A DNA stretch of 64,000 bases from Pseudomonas sp. BSw22131. GTDB lineage: Bacteria > Pseudomonadota > Gammaproteobacteria > Pseudomonadales > Pseudomonadaceae. Location of the stretch: the NCBI RefSeq assembly GCF_026810445.1, contig NZ_CP113949.1:4402001-4466000 (forward strand), written 5' to 3'. Numbering within the stretch: position 1 is the stretch's first letter; each line of letters starts with the position of its first letter. The position numbers and the translations under genes were made by a program. Under the pieces are notes generated by a model. The model made no database searches. It worked only from the letters and a program-made list of their open reading frames with translations, and was not told where the DNA came from. Positions 20,471-32,367 of the stretch are shown here, in pieces.

Positions 20471-20609
20471 CCTTCGGCAGAAGCGGCGGCCAGGCGCTGC
20501 CCGCCCACGGGTTTTGCTTCTGGTGTGCGTCCTTCGTGATATGAGGTTTCGGCCCGGCGCGGTAATTGGCTAAAATGCCGCACTTTTCGTCGCCCCCACC
20601 GGAATCATC

Positions 20610-21353
20610 GTGAGCAAAGACCCCGACCGCCTTTTCGCCCAACCGCTGCCCCAGGTGCCGGATTTCGCCTTCAACGAGGACGTGGTGCGGGTGTTCCCGG
20701 ACATGATCAAGCGCTCGGTGCCCGGTTATCCAGCGATCGTCGAGAACCTGGGTGTGCTCGCCGCTCAGTTCGCGCAGCCCCACAGCGTGCTGTATGACCT
20801 GGGCAGTTCGCTGGGCGCGGTCACTCAGGCACTGCGCCGCCATGTGCGCACGGACGACTGTCGGGTCATCGCTGTGGATAACTCAAGTGCGATGGTCGAG
20901 CGCTGCCGGGAATACCTCAACGCTCAAGACTCGATGTTTCAGGAGTTGCTGCCAGTAGAGGTGATCGAGGGCGACATTCTCGCGCTGGAGTTTCAGCCAG
21001 CCTCGGTGGTGGCGCTCAACTTCACGCTGCAATTTATCGCGCCCGATCAACGCCTGACATTGCTGACCCGTATTCATCAGGCGCTGCTGCCGGGCGGCGC
21101 GCTCATTCTTTCGGAAAAACTGCGTTTCGATGACGATCATGAGCACACGCTGTTGACCGACCTGCACGTCGCGTTCAAACGCGCCAACGGCTACAGCGAA
21201 CTGGAGATCGCACAGAAACGCAGCGCGATTGAAAACGTGATGAAACCCGACAGCCTCCAGCAGCACCGCGAACGCTTGCTCTCAGCAGGCTTCTCGAAAG
21301 TCGTGCCGTGGTTCCAGTGCCTTAATTTCGCCTCTTTGATTGCCCTGCCATGA
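20610..21353 (+). CDS. cmoA: carboxy-S-adenosyl-L-methionine synthase CmoA
   Basis: A 247-residue SAM-dependent enzyme that makes carboxy-SAM from SAM and prephenate for the tRNA wobble modification cmo5U34. The SAM site is visible in [13 protein letters not shown], with [13 protein letters not shown] and ALNFTLQFI following in the usual order. The family opening ([18 protein letters not shown]) is intact. It begins with GTG. It overlaps cmoB by 4 bp (ATGA), so the two enzymes are co-translated. Confidence 0.95.
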   Translation: MSKDPDRLFAQPLPQVPDFAFNEDVVRVFPDMIKRSVPGYPAIVENLGVLAAQFAQPHSVLYDLGSSLGAVTQALRRHVRTDDCRVIAVDNSSAMVERCREYLNAQDSMFQELLPVEVIEGDILALEFQPASVVALNFTLQFIAPDQRLTLLTRIHQALLPGGALILSEKLRFDDDHEHTLLTDLHVAFKRANGYSELEIAQKRSAIENVMKPDSLQQHRERLLSAGFSKVVPWFQCLNFASLIALP

Positions 21354-22309
21354 TTGATTTAGTGCCCCTGGTCCGCCGCTTGGCGGGGACACCTTTGTAC
21401 GCCTGGGCTCAAACGCTTCAGGCACAACTCGATACCAAGATGCAGAAAGGCCACGGCGACCTTGAGCGCTGGCAAGGCGCACTGAACGCCCTGCCCGATC
21501 TGCTGCCGACGCGGGTCAATTTGAAGGACAGCTTCACGCTGGACGCTGAGTGCAACGGTGAGACGCGCACTCAAACGCGCAAAGCGCTGATGGGCTTATC
21601 CCCTTGGCGCAAGGGACCGTTCAACGTGTTCGGCGTGCACATCGACACAGAATGGCGCTCGGACTGGAAGTGGTCGCGGGTAGCTCCGCACCTTAATCTC
21701 AAGGGCAAACGCGTGCTGGATGTTGGCTGTGGCAACGGCTATTACCAGTGGCGCATGCTCGGTGCCGGGGCGGATTGCGTGATCGGCGTTGACCCTAACT
21801 GGCTGTTCTTCTGCCAGTTCCAAGCCATGCAGCGCTTCTTGCCGGATCTGCCAGCCTGGCACCTGCCATTCACCCTGGAAGATCTGCCTGCCAAGCTCGA
21901 AGGCTTCGATACGGTATTTTCGATGGGCGTGCTGTATCACCGCAAATCGCCAATCGACCATTTGCTCGCGCTGAAGGATTGCCTCGTCAAAGGCGGTGAA
22001 CTGGTACTCGAAACCATGGTGGTGGAAGGCGACGTGCATCAGGTGTTGGTGCCTGAAGACCGCTACTCGCAAATGCGCAACGTGTGGTTCCTGCCCTCTG
22101 TCCCGGCACTCGAACTGTGGCTAAGACGCGCTGGCTTTGTCGATGTGCGCTGCGTGGATGTCAGCACTACGACCGTTGAGGAACAGCGCGGGACGGAGTG
22201 GATGCGCTTTCAGTCGCTGGGCGACTTCCTGGACCCCGAAGATCACAGCAAGACCGTCGAAGGCCTGCCAGCACCGCGTCGCGCGGTGATCGTGGGCCGC
22301 AAGCCCTAG
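21350..22309 (+). CDS. cmoB: tRNA U34 carboxymethyltransferase CmoB
   Basis: A 319-residue enzyme that transfers the carboxymethyl group from carboxy-SAM to 5-hydroxyuridine at tRNA position 34. Motifs seen include [18 protein letters not shown] (cofactor loop), the [10 protein letters not shown] segment typical of CmoB, and [16 protein letters not shown]. It starts within the cmoA stop (ATGA) and is the last gene of the pair. Confidence 0.95.
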   Translation: MIDLVPLVRRLAGTPLYAWAQTLQAQLDTKMQKGHGDLERWQGALNALPDLLPTRVNLKDSFTLDAECNGETRTQTRKALMGLSPWRKGPFNVFGVHIDTEWRSDWKWSRVAPHLNLKGKRVLDVGCGNGYYQWRMLGAGADCVIGVDPNWLFFCQFQAMQRFLPDLPAWHLPFTLEDLPAKLEGFDTVFSMGVLYHRKSPIDHLLALKDCLVKGGELVLETMVVEGDVHQVLVPEDRYSQMRNVWFLPSVPALELWLRRAGFVDVRCVDVSTTTVEEQRGTEWMRFQSLGDFLDPEDHSKTVEGLPAPRRAVIVGRKP

Positions 22310-22339
22310 CTTCCCGGTATCCCCACGGACGACGGGAAC

Positions 22340-22429
22340 TGTAGGAGCGCGCTTGTCCGCGAATCGCGGTGGGTCAGGCAACAGCCACGTATCTGACCCC
22401 ACGCACATCGCGGCCAAACATGCTCCTAA
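22340..22429. repeat. REP pair (inverted)
   Basis: Forward CTGTAGGAGCGCGCTTGTCC at 22340 and reverse GCGGCCAAACATGCTCCTA ending 22428, with an inner GGGTCAG...CTGACCC stem. It lies between the convergent cmoB and pdxJ genes. Confidence 0.8.
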
Positions 22430-22448
22430 AGGATTGGTAGGTGTTGCA

Positions 22449-23195
22449 TCAACCCTTGTAAGCAGCCGCGAGAATCAACGCTTTCATTTCTGCAACAGCT
22501 GCCTTGAAACCCACAAACAGCGCGTGGGCCACCAGCGCGTGGCCAATGTTCAGCTCATTGACACCCTTGATCGCCGCAATGGCGTCCACATTGTGGTAAT
22601 GCAGCCCATGACCCGCATTGACGATCAGGCCTTGAGCGATGCCGAATGCAATGCCGTCCGCCACGCGCTTCAATTCCTCAGCGATCTCGGTCGGAGTTTG
22701 CGCATCGGCATAACGACCGGTGTGCAGCTCAATTGCCGGGGCACCAACTCGGCGCGACGCTTCAATCTGGCGCTCGTCGGCGTCAATGAACAACGACACT
22801 TCGGCGCCCATGGCTGAAAGACGATCCACGGCAGCCTTGATGCGCGCTTCCTGACCGGCAACATCCAGACCACCCTCGGTGGTGAGTTCCTGACGCGTTT
22901 CCGGGACCAGACAAATGTGCGCCGGACGAATCCGCTCGGCAAACGCCATCATCTCGTCGGTCACGCCCATTTCGAAGTTCATACGGGTCTGCAGCACGTC
23001 CTTGAGCAGCAATACATCGCGCTCTTGAATGTGGCGGCGATCCTCACGCAAATGAACGGTAATCCCGTCGGCGCCCGCTTCTTCAGCGTCGAGCGCAGCC
23101 TTGACCGGATCGGGGTAGCGGGTGCCGCGGGCCTGTCGCAACGTGGCCACGTGGTCGATGTTCACGCCAAGAAGAATGCGGGTGCTTTGGGTCAC
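22449..23195 (-). CDS. pdxJ: pyridoxine 5'-phosphate synthase PdxJ
   Basis: A 248-residue TIM-barrel enzyme that condenses 3-amino-2-oxopropyl phosphate with deoxyxylulose phosphate to form pyridoxine phosphate. Motifs: [15 protein letters not shown] at the N-terminus, [26 protein letters not shown], and the closing GHGLHYHNV. It starts with GTG at 23195, with AGGAG eight bases upstream; longer in-frame starts lack a site. It lies downstream of recO on the same strand, as in other gamma-proteobacteria. Confidence 0.95.
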   Translation of the reverse strand: MTQSTRILLGVNIDHVATLRQARGTRYPDPVKAALDAEEAGADGITVHLREDRRHIQERDVLLLKDVLQTRMNFEMGVTDEMMAFAERIRPAHICLVPETRQELTTEGGLDVAGQEARIKAAVDRLSAMGAEVSLFIDADERQIEASRRVGAPAIELHTGRYADAQTPTEIAEELKRVADGIAFGIAQGLIVNAGHGLHYHNVDAIAAIKGVNELNIGHALVAHALFVGFKAAVAEMKALILAAAYKG

Positions 23196-23268
23196 AGTGT
23201 TCTCCTGAAATTCTGATCTGGCCAGGACGTGTTGCCTGGAAATGGATTGCAAAGCGATAGGTCGGATT

Positions 23269-23958
23269 CTAGGGCTGGCGAAACAACTCACGGCTGACAA
23301 GAGGCCGCCCGCCCAGATGAACCGCCAGCGCCTGTCTCATCAAGCGTTTGGCCGCCGACAAAGCACCCGGCGCCGTCCAGTCCGCTTCAGCCATAGCAAG
23401 CAATTCGGCGCCCTGAAACTGGCCGGGTTGAAACAGATAAACACGCTCAAGGCCTGCGTCCACCTGAAGCCGATACATGCCTTCGGCTGATAACGGTTCC
23501 CCATTGACGTCGACGTCGAGGGCGAAACCGTAACCCAGGTCGTCCAGCAGGCGCCACTCGAACGAGCGCAACAAGGGCTCAAGCGCACGGCCCTCGGCCA
23601 GCGCCACCAGTGTTGCAGCATAGTGATCGAACACCCCGGGGTGCGGGTCTTCGGCGGGCAAAAGACGAATCAGTAATTCATTCAGGTACAGGCCGCTGAA
23701 AAGCGCTTCACCTTCGAGCCAGCAGGAAACCCCGAACGCCTCCATGCGACCCACGTTCTTCAACTCGCCGCGTCCACGAAACTCTATATCCAGCGGCACG
23801 AACGGCCTGGCAAGCGTCCCCGCCTTGCCACGAGCGCTGCGCAATACGGCACGCAGGCGACCTTGGGGCGTGATGAAGTCAACCAGAGCACTGGTTTCTC
23901 GGTACGCCCGGCTGTGCAACACATAGGCGAGCTGGCCGGCTGGCGGCGGTGAGGACAT
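23269..23958 (-). CDS. recO: DNA repair protein RecO
   Basis: A 229-residue recombination mediator that helps load RecA at gaps with RecR. The N-terminal OB-fold segment ([24 protein letters not shown]) and the helical domain ([23 protein letters not shown]) are clear. ATG 23958 has GAGAAG upstream; ATG 23991 is an alternative. A REP pair of 89 bp separates it from era, with which it is usually tightly linked. Confidence 0.93.
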   Translation of the reverse strand: MSSPPPAGQLAYVLHSRAYRETSALVDFITPQGRLRAVLRSARGKAGTLARPFVPLDIEFRGRGELKNVGRMEAFGVSCWLEGEALFSGLYLNELLIRLLPAEDPHPGVFDHYAATLVALAEGRALEPLLRSFEWRLLDDLGYGFALDVDVNGEPLSAEGMYRLQVDAGLERVYLFQPGQFQGAELLAMAEADWTAPGALSAAKRLMRQALAVHLGGRPLVSRELFRQP

Positions 23959-24003
23959 GCACTTCTCGATGAAAGAAAGCGGTTTACACAACCCGTAACC
24001 AAA

Positions 24004-24092
24004 GTGGGAGGGAGCTTGCTCGCGATGCCCGGTGAAACAGCCAACATCAACGCTGAATGTTACGCCCTCATCGCGAGCAATCCCCCTCCCAC
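24004..24092. repeat. REP pair, second class (GTGGGAGGG type)
   Basis: Forward GTGGGAGGGAGCTTGCTCGC from 24004 and reverse GCGAGCAATCCCCCTCCCAC ending 24092. It differs in sequence from the TGTAGGAGCG class seen elsewhere. It sits inside the era-recO operon. Confidence 0.85.
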
Positions 24093-24124
24093 ATCAGAGC
24101 CATCTGTCACAGCGCCTGGACGTC

Positions 24125-25027
24125 TTACAGGTCGCCGTAACCCAGCGAGCGCAGTGCGCGTTCATCGTCGGACCAGCCGCCTTTGACCTTGACCCAGAGA
24201 TTGAGCATGACTTTGGAGTCGAATAGCAGCTCCATGTCCCGACGCGCGTCGGTGCCGATGCGCTTGATGCGGTCGCCCTTGTCACCAATGATGATCTTCT
24301 TCTGACCGTCACGCTCGACCAGGATCAGCGCGTGGATGTGCAAGGTTCTGCCCTGCTGCTTGAATTCTTCGATCTCGACGGTGATCTGGTACGGAACCTC
24401 GGCACCGAGCTGACGCATGATCTTTTCTCGCACCAGTTCAGCCGCCAGAAACCGGCTGCTGCGGTCGGTAATCTGGTCTTCCGGGAAGAAGTGATCGTTC
24501 TCCGGCAGATGGCTGGCGATCAAGGTTTCCAGTGCTTGGAGGTTATGCCCGTGCTGCGCGGAAATAGGCATGATCGAGGCATTCGGCAATTGGCCTTGCA
24601 GCCACTCCAGGTGCGGCATCAGATCGGCTTTGTCTTCGATACGGTCAGTCTTGTTGATCGCGAGAATCACCGGACCCTGCACGTACTGAACGCGTTCGAG
24701 GACCATCTGGTCCTCGTCGGTCCAGCGTGTGCGGTCAACCACGAAAATCACCACATCGACGTCTTTCAACGCGGCGGATGCGGTTTTGTTCATGTAGCGG
24801 TTGAGCGCTTTTTCGCCATTCTTGTGCATGCCGGGGGTGTCGACGTAGATCGCCTGCACGGCGCCCTCGGTCTTGATGCCCAGCATGTTGTGGCGTGTGG
24901 TTTGAGGCTTGCGCGAGGTGATCGCAAGCTTCTGACCCAGGATGTGGTTCAGCAGCGTGGACTTGCCCACGTTGGGCCGGCCAACAATGGCGACATAGCC
25001 ACAGCGTGTTGCAGTTGAATCAGTCAT
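24125..25027 (-). CDS. era: GTPase Era
   Basis: A 300-residue GTPase needed for 16S rRNA maturation and 30S assembly. The G1 motif GRPNVGKST (16-24), G3 DTPGMH, G4 NKTD and the C-terminal KH domain ([15 protein letters not shown], then KKIIIGDKG) are all present. The ATG at 25027 overlaps the rnc stop by 8 bp, indicating translational coupling; the upstream start at 25051 would extend further into rnc. Confidence 0.96.
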   Translation of the reverse strand: MTDSTATRCGYVAIVGRPNVGKSTLLNHILGQKLAITSRKPQTTRHNMLGIKTEGAVQAIYVDTPGMHKNGEKALNRYMNKTASAALKDVDVVIFVVDRTRWTDEDQMVLERVQYVQGPVILAINKTDRIEDKADLMPHLEWLQGQLPNASIMPISAQHGHNLQALETLIASHLPENDHFFPEDQITDRSSRFLAAELVREKIMRQLGAEVPYQITVEIEEFKQQGRTLHIHALILVERDGQKKIIIGDKGDRIKRIGTDARRDMELLFDSKVMLNLWVKVKGGWSDDERALRSLGYGDL

Positions 25028-25709
25028 TGCCGTTCTCCACGCCAAGGGCAATAAGTGCTGCGGCCGCTGCTACCTGTTCGGCAATGCGGCGGCTGACACC
25101 CTGTCCCCGGCTTTTTTCATTCAGTAAGGTGATCTCGCATTCGACGAAAAACGTCCGGCAATGCGGTTCGCCTTGAATATCCACGACTTCGTAGCGAGGC
25201 AGATCACAGGCACGCGATTGCAGAAACTCTTGCAGTCGGGTCTTGGGATCCTTGTTGGTGTCGACCAGCGTCAGACTGTCGAACTCGGTGGTGAGCCAGG
25301 CGAGCACCCGGTCACGGGCGACGTCCATGCCAGCGTCAAGATAAATCGCGCCGATCAAGGCTTCCAGCGCATCGGCAAGAATTGACTCGCGACGAAAACC
25401 ACCGCTTTTCAGCTCACCGGAACCCAGGCGCAGGTATTCACCCAGATCAAATCCGCGGGCCAGCAAGGCAAGGGTTTCACCCTTCACCAGCCGCGCACGC
25501 AAACGCGACAGCTGTCCTTCGCGCGCTTGCGGGAAGCGATCAAACAACGCCTCACCGGCGACAAAGTTGAGAATGGCATCGCCGAGAAACTCCAGACGCT
25601 CGTTATTGCGTCCGGCAAAACTGCGGTGTGTGAGGGCCAGGATCATCAGTTCCTGGTCCTTGAAGGTGTAGCCGAGCTGACGCTCGAGGCGACTCAATGA
25701 AACGCTCAC
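25020..25709 (-). CDS. rnc: ribonuclease III
   Basis: A 229-residue endonuclease that cuts double-stranded RNA in rRNA precursors and some mRNAs. The signature ERLEFLGDA is at 37-45, with the catalytic [15 protein letters not shown] block later, and a double-stranded RNA-binding domain occupies about 150-225. It starts with GTG at 25709, overlapping the DUF4845 stop by 4 bp, and overlaps era by 8 bp. Confidence 0.96.
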   Translation of the reverse strand: MSVSLSRLERQLGYTFKDQELMILALTHRSFAGRNNERLEFLGDAILNFVAGEALFDRFPQAREGQLSRLRARLVKGETLALLARGFDLGEYLRLGSGELKSGGFRRESILADALEALIGAIYLDAGMDVARDRVLAWLTTEFDSLTLVDTNKDPKTRLQEFLQSRACDLPRYEVVDIQGEPHCRTFFVECEITLLNEKSRGQGVSRRIAEQVAAAAALIALGVENGND

Positions 25710-26083
25710 GGTTTACCCACGCTGAATTCGTGGTCGAATTTGACCACCAGATCGATGTTCTGGATAAGTGGCTCACGTTTTTCGTACTTCAAGTGGGCGA
25801 GGAACCCGTTGTTCTCCGCCGTCACGCTTAACGCCTTGTTCAAATCCAAATCCCGAATGTTATTGATCTGCATCCCTTTCCCGACGTAGTCGTAAAAGGC
25901 GCCGACCGTTGTGACATCTGCCGCTTTGTCAGTCCCGACCGCCTCGATGATCTTCTTCACCGACATGTAGTCGAGGTAATGCGGCACCAGCTTTGCAGCA
26001 GTGGTCGCAGCAAAGGCGAGGACAGCCAGCAGCACCAGCCATCCAATGAACGACAAGCCTTTTTGCGAACGGGCGAATGTCAT
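25706..26083 (-). CDS. DUF4845 family membrane protein
   Basis: A 125-residue protein with a pilin-like N-terminus: a short basic head, then one hydrophobic helix ([23 protein letters not shown]), then a soluble domain. DUF4845 proteins are constantly found between lepB and rnc in pseudomonads; function unknown. ATG 26083 follows GAGG by 8 bases. It ends inside the GTG of rnc. Confidence 0.85.
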   Translation of the reverse strand: MTFARSQKGLSFIGWLVLLAVLAFAATTAAKLVPHYLDYMSVKKIIEAVGTDKAADVTTVGAFYDYVGKGMQINNIRDLDLNKALSVTAENNGFLAHLKYEKREPLIQNIDLVVKFDHEFSVGKP

Positions 26084-26166
26084 GTGCGACCTCAAGAGTA
26101 GTCTTTCAATTCTGTCTGAAAGGAGAATTGGCATTCACCCGTTTCTCAGCCTGCCAAAATGACATA

Positions 26167-26189
26167 CGGCGCTGTTGGAAACAGCGCCG
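26167..26189 (-). terminator. hairpin after lepB (weak or partial terminator)
   Basis: A perfect 10-bp stem (CGGCGCTGTT / AACAGCGCCG) with a 3-base loop, 7 bp past the lepB stop. On the minus strand it is followed by TATGTCATTTT rather than a clean T run, so it may attenuate or protect RNA rather than stop transcription fully. Confidence 0.55.
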
Positions 26190-26195
26190 CATTGG

Positions 26196-27050
26196 CTACT
26201 TGATCAACCCGACTCGCGAGAAGTTGGGGAAGTGGCTCAGCTTGGGTTCCGGCCAGCTCATCCACACGGCGAAAGCCTTGCCTACGATGTTCTTGTCCGG
26301 AACCATGCCCAGCTCATCCTTGGGAATATTAGGGTCATCCCAATAACGGCTGTCATTAGAGTTATCGCGGTTATCGCCCATCATGAAGTAATGAGCTGCC
26401 GGGACTGTCCACTCGCTGTCCGGCGGCGCGCGGTATCGACTCATTTCCTGACGGATCTGGTGCTCCACGTCGCCCAGCTTCTCTTGATAAAGCTCCGCGC
26501 TGCCCAGCGTGCCTGGCTCGGTGCCGATCAACTGCTTGGCAACCAGCTCACCGTTCACGAACAGGCGCTTGTCACTGGTGTAGCGAATCTTGTCGCCCGG
26601 AAGACCCACGACGCGTTTGATGTAGTTGACGCTTGGATCGCTTGGGTAGCGAAACACCATCACATCCCCACGCTGCGGGTCACCCAAGGAAATTACCTTC
26701 TGATCAAGCACTGGCAGGCGTATGCCATACGAGAACTTGTTGACCAGAATGAAATCGCCTACGTCGAGAGTTGGTTTCATTGAACCAGACGGAATCTGGA
26801 ACGGCTCGACCAGAAAAGACCGGAGCACCAGCACGATGAACAGCACCGGAAAGAACGATTTGCCGTATTCAACCAGCAATGGCTCTTTGTTCAGTTGTTC
26901 AACGACGCCGACATCAGGCTGGCTGACGCTGCCCTGATAAGTCGCTATCGCAGTACGCCGGCGTGGCGCCAACACGATCAGATCGAACAGAGCCAGCAAG
27001 CCGCATACGGCGACGGCGATGACTAACAACAGTGGGAAATTTAGTGACAT
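26196..27050 (-). CDS. lepB: signal peptidase I (LepB)
   Basis: A 284-residue membrane serine peptidase that removes signal peptides from secreted proteins. Two N-terminal membrane helices (about 5-27 and 65-80) precede the catalytic domain. The catalytic pair is Ser 90 in IPSGSMKPTL and Lys 145 in NYIKRVVGLPGD, and the box MGDNRDNSNDSRYW is present. It starts 10 bases after the lepA stop. Confidence 0.96.
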   Translation of the reverse strand: MSLNFPLLLVIAVAVCGLLALFDLIVLAPRRRTAIATYQGSVSQPDVGVVEQLNKEPLLVEYGKSFFPVLFIVLVLRSFLVEPFQIPSGSMKPTLDVGDFILVNKFSYGIRLPVLDQKVISLGDPQRGDVMVFRYPSDPSVNYIKRVVGLPGDKIRYTSDKRLFVNGELVAKQLIGTEPGTLGSAELYQEKLGDVEHQIRQEMSRYRAPPDSEWTVPAAHYFMMGDNRDNSNDSRYWDDPNIPKDELGMVPDKNIVGKAFAVWMSWPEPKLSHFPNFSRVGLIK

Positions 27051-27059
27051 AGGGCCTGA

Positions 27060-28856
<1,797 letters not shown>

Positions 28857-28976
28857 GGATCAACACTCAAAAGATTGCAGGCAGACTGCCCGCCGAAAAA
28901 TAGCCGGGAATTGTACCTGAGATAAGACTGGGGCGTCACGTTTGCACTCGAGGCCAGCAAGGGCAGTTATTGCGGA

Positions 28977-29006
28977 CAAAAAAAGGAGCGGCATAACCGC
29001 TCCTTT
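28977..29006 (-). terminator. rho-independent terminator after mucD
   Basis: A perfect 10-bp stem AAAGGAGCGG / CCGCTCCTTT (28982-28991 with 28997-29006) and a 5-base loop. On the minus strand it runs into a stretch of T residues. It ends the algU-mucD transcript and insulates lepA. Confidence 0.93.
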
Positions 29007-29020
29007 CATTCAAGCGGCTG

Positions 29021-30463
29021 TTACTCCGCCAGCTTGAAGGTGATGAACGTTGCACGCCCCTGACGCAGGACCCGCATCGATACAGAGCGGTTCTTCGGTA
29101 AGCCCTTGGCCACGTCGGTGAACTGCTTGGCCGAGCTGATGGCCTGATTGTTGAGGTGGGTGATGACATCACCCTTTTGCAGACCTATCAAAGAAGCAGG
29201 GCCATCCTGCACATCCTTGATGATCACGCCGCCCTTGAGGTCCAGGCTTTTCATTTGCTCGGCAGTCAGGTCGGCGACGGAAACGCCCAGGCGATTACTG
29301 TTGCGCTCAACCCCGTCTGCGGCCAGCCCCATCTCTTTGCCTTCGTCCGGCAAGGCACCTACGGTCACGGTCAGCTTCTGGCGCTTGCCGTCACGGATGA
29401 CGTCGAGCTCTGCTTTGCTGCCGTCTTTCAGATTGCCGATCAGGTGAGGCAAGTCAGCTGACATCACAATTGGTTGGCCGTTGGCGCTCAGAATCACGTC
29501 ACCGACCTGCAGGCCGCCTTTCGCAGCCGGACCGTCATCAAGCACTTGAGCAACGAGCGCACCGGCTGGCTTGTCGAGGCCGAACGATTCAGCCAGATCC
29601 TTGTTCACTTCCTGGATCACGACACCCAACCAACCGCGATTGACCTTGCCGCTGGCCTTGAGCTGGTTGGATACGTCCAGCGCGACATCAATAGGAATCG
29701 CGAATGACAGCCCCATGAATCCGCCGGAACGGGTGAATATCTGAGAGTTGATGCCAACCACTTCACCGGCCATGTTGAACAGCGGACCACCGGAGTTACC
29801 CGGATTGATCGCTACGTCAGTCTGGATGAACGGCACATACGTGTCGTTTGGCAGGCTGCGACCCTTGGCACTGACAATGCCCTTGGTTACGGAGTGATCG
29901 AACCCGAAAGGCGAGCCAATGGCGAGTACCCATTCCCCGACTTTCAATTTGTCGGAATTACCGAGCTTGACGGTGGGGAGGTCCTTGCCGTCGATTTTCA
30001 GCAATGCCACGTCGGTGCGCGGATCGGTGCCGACCAGCTTGGCTTTCAGCTCGCTGCGATCGGAGAGGCGAACGAGAATTTCATCGGCGCCATCAATGAC
30101 ATGGTTGTTGGTGAGGACATAGCCATCCGCCGAGATGATAAAGCCTGAACCCAGCGACTGGGCTTCACGCTGGCGATCCCCTTTGCCCGAACCGGAACCC
30201 GGTGGTCGAGACCCTGGCGGCATACTGCGCTCAAGGAACTCGCGCAACATGGGGGGCAGACCTTCAAGATCCGGCATCTGCTCTTGAGCGACGGCACGGT
30301 CCGGGAGTTTCTGACGGGTACTGATGTTCACCACAGCGGGCGAAGCCTGTTCCACCAACGAGGTGAAGTCTGGCAACGCCTCCGCTTGGGCGGTAACGAC
30401 CTGGCCAAGCATCAGCATGGCGGCCATCAGGGACAGATAAGATTTCAAGCGTGGTATCGACAT
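29021..30463 (-). CDS. mucD: periplasmic serine protease MucD (DegP/HtrA family)
   Basis: A 480-residue protease with a signal peptide (cleavage near AQA-EA), a trypsin-like domain with His 121, Asp 151 and Ser 224 (TNNHV, RTDVALL, GNSGGP), and two PDZ domains. It degrades misfolded envelope proteins and restrains AlgU activation. ATG 30463 has GGGAG upstream; the start at 30487 is less likely. It lies 309 bp from mucB with no mucC between, so it may also have its own promoter. Confidence 0.95.
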   Translation of the reverse strand: MSIPRLKSYLSLMAAMLMLGQVVTAQAEALPDFTSLVEQASPAVVNISTRQKLPDRAVAQEQMPDLEGLPPMLREFLERSMPPGSRPPGSGSGKGDRQREAQSLGSGFIISADGYVLTNNHVIDGADEILVRLSDRSELKAKLVGTDPRTDVALLKIDGKDLPTVKLGNSDKLKVGEWVLAIGSPFGFDHSVTKGIVSAKGRSLPNDTYVPFIQTDVAINPGNSGGPLFNMAGEVVGINSQIFTRSGGFMGLSFAIPIDVALDVSNQLKASGKVNRGWLGVVIQEVNKDLAESFGLDKPAGALVAQVLDDGPAAKGGLQVGDVILSANGQPIVMSADLPHLIGNLKDGSKAELDVIRDGKRQKLTVTVGALPDEGKEMGLAADGVERNSNRLGVSVADLTAEQMKSLDLKGGVIIKDVQDGPASLIGLQKGDVITHLNNQAISSAKQFTDVAKGLPKNRSVSMRVLRQGRATFITFKLAE

Positions 30464-30772
30464 ACGGCTCCCGTTCACAACGAGCATGGTTAAGCGGTAC
30501 GGACCTGCAGGCCCGCGGTGCAGACGTGCAATTGAGCACGCAGCGGTGAACTTCTATCGGTCGGCTTCCCAACCCCGGAAACAACAAAGGCCAGAGCCGA
30601 TAAGCTGTGACCTATAGAAAAAAAAAGAAGTATTTGCAACCGGCAAACCTCACCAAACATTTCAGCGCTTCGCGTCCCGCCCGTAAACACAAGGCCCACA
30701 CGCCGGACCGCCCAGAATGAAACCTTTTTCATAGTGGACGTCAGACCTTCTAAACGTTGGCTGTTGACCGAC
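30464..30772. other. mucB-mucD intergenic region, mucC absent
   Basis: 309 bp where P. aeruginosa carries mucC (RseC family). Open frames here show no RseC features. On the minus strand a small stem (TTTGC / GCAAA, about 30636-30650) precedes a run of nine T residues at 30619-30627, a weak terminator-like element after mucB. A separate mucD promoter is likely but was not identified. Confidence 0.55.
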
Positions 30773-31738
30773 TCACTTCTTGGCGGGCGCATCAGCATCA
30801 TTGCGCATGGACAATGCGATTCGCTCAGCGGTGCCGATAGGGATTTCACCCACGACCGTCACCATTGCATCACCTTTTGGTGTATTGAGTCGACGCGACA
30901 CGGCGACCGTAGGCCCCAGTTGAGTGCGAATATCAGTGACCGCAGCGCCCGAGACCGGCTCGATGAAAACCGAAAACCGCGCGAGCCCGTCGTCATACAT
31001 CAAGCTGGTAACCAGGGATTTGGAGTCGGGATCTTTGCGCACCGCAGAGCTGCTAAGCTCAAAACCAGGCGGCAGCCAATCCGAACGCCAGGCAATCGGG
31101 GCGGCTTTAGCAGAATCAGATTTGGGTTTTGGTACTTCAACCTGCTTGCAATCCGCACTTGGAGCGAGCATCTGATCGCTAGCCAAGTCGGTCGTATCGA
31201 GATCTGTGAACTGGAAACGCTCCAGCAACTGACCTTTGTCGCTTAGCAGAAGTGATTTCAATGGCAGACCGGTTTCGGCATCCAGATGCAACTCCACTCC
31301 GTAGCGATGCTGGTCACGGGGCGTCAGCGTGACGATGACTGCTGGCCGCCCCGCAACCCGCGATTTCCCGGCAACCGCCAAGTCATACCAGGCAGACAGC
31401 TTTGACGCATCAAACGCATGCACCGCAGAGTCAGGTATGTTGCTCATGCCGGGCACAAGAACACCGCTCACGCATTGGGTTACCCCATCTATACGCAGCA
31501 CTTCTTGAGCGGAACCATCGAGCTGGAGAAGACGCTCACGGACCTGGCCATCTTTGACGCGGTGCCAGATACGGTGAGTAGAGAAGCTACCGTTTCGTTC
31601 ATAGACGAAGGTGCCTTGAAAACTTTGCTTCTGTTCTGCCTGCGCAAGACGCCTAAGCTGATCTTGCGCATCATCGGCATGAACCGGAAGGACCAGCCAT
31701 CCACCTAGAAGTAGCGGCAATAGAGGGATGGGGCGCAT
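30773..31738 (-). CDS. mucB: sigma factor AlgU regulatory protein MucB (RseB family)
   Basis: A 321-residue periplasmic protein with a signal peptide (LLLGGWLVLPVHA). It binds the periplasmic part of MucA and shields it from the AlgW protease; lipid or LPS signals release it. The RseB fold is recognisable from QSFQGTFVYERNG and the C-terminal SDWLPPGFEL region. ATG 31738 has AGGAGG four bases upstream, eight bases after the mucA stop. Confidence 0.94.
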   Translation of the reverse strand: MRPIPLLPLLLGGWLVLPVHADDAQDQLRRLAQAEQKQSFQGTFVYERNGSFSTHRIWHRVKDGQVRERLLQLDGSAQEVLRIDGVTQCVSGVLVPGMSNIPDSAVHAFDASKLSAWYDLAVAGKSRVAGRPAVIVTLTPRDQHRYGVELHLDAETGLPLKSLLLSDKGQLLERFQFTDLDTTDLASDQMLAPSADCKQVEVPKPKSDSAKAAPIAWRSDWLPPGFELSSSAVRKDPDSKSLVTSLMYDDGLARFSVFIEPVSGAAVTDIRTQLGPTVAVSRRLNTPKGDAMVTVVGEIPIGTAERIALSMRNDADAPAKK

Positions 31739-31746
31739 GATCCTCC

Positions 31747-32334
31747 TTAACGGTTTTCCAGGCTTGCGGCACGTGCATAAGGCAGCGCACTTTCGGTGCC
31801 TTTCAAAGCAGCCTGCTGGGCATGTTGACGCAGATAACCAGGCAGGCGCTGATCATGCCAACCGGCCTGACCTTGCAATACACCACTGGCCATAGGGCCT
31901 GGAGCCTGCTCGCTTTCAGTGTAGCCAGCCAACACGGCCGGGCCTTTCACCTGAGGAGCAAGGTTGGCAGGCTGAACGGACTGTTGGGCAAGTTGAGCAC
32001 CCGCGATGTCATCCTGGTTGTACAAGCGTACACCTGCCAGAACGGCAACTGTCACCGATGCGGCAACGGCAAGACGACCAAGAGTACGCCATTGACCGCG
32101 GCCTGCCTTAATCGGGCTAATCTCATCAGCAATCGCGGCGGCTACTGCTGCCGAGATGTCCAGATGCGGGATCAACAATTCCTTGTGCATCGCTGCACGT
32201 GCGATCTGATAACGCGACCATGTGGCACGTGTATCCGCATCGTCGATTGCGCTAAGCACTCGACGTAATTCCAGCTCGTCCGCTTCGTTGTCCATCACCG
32301 CGGACAGCGATTCCTGCAGGGCTTCACGACTCAT
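31747..32334 (-). CDS. mucA: anti-sigma factor MucA (RseA family)
   Basis: A 195-residue inner-membrane anti-sigma factor. The N-terminal cytoplasmic part (MSREALQESLSAVMDNEADE) binds AlgU, one membrane helix is at about 84-103, and the periplasmic tail binds MucB and is cut by AlgW. The gene is full length, with no sign of the truncations that cause mucoidy in P. aeruginosa isolates. It follows algU by 33 bases. Confidence 0.95.
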   Translation of the reverse strand: MSREALQESLSAVMDNEADELELRRVLSAIDDADTRATWSRYQIARAAMHKELLIPHLDISAAVAAAIADEISPIKAGRGQWRTLGRLAVAASVTVAVLAGVRLYNQDDIAGAQLAQQSVQPANLAPQVKGPAVLAGYTESEQAPGPMASGVLQGQAGWHDQRLPGYLRQHAQQAALKGTESALPYARAASLENR

Positions 32335-32367
32335 GGCGGTTCCTCTCTTTTGGCTATCGCCGCTGTC

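Larger units (their letters stand above)
19935..20609. other. gene-free region upstream of cmoA
   Basis: 675 bp between the acyltransferase and cmoA starts. Overlapping open frames on both strands have no recognisable family and are judged spurious. It contains a Fur-box-like sequence at 20281-20294 and a REP pair at 20350-20470. The cmoA promoter probably lies just before 20600 (TAAAAT at 20570-20575 is a possible -10). Confidence 0.6.

Noticed and set aside
20125..20583. 152-codon minus-strand frame in the gap before cmoA
   Set aside because: It runs through a REP pair and shows no family or ribosome-binding site.
30490..30849. 119-codon minus-strand frame between mucB and mucD, tested as a mucC remnant
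   Set aside because: It lacks the cysteine motif and two-helix layout of RseC/MucC and overlaps the mucB end.
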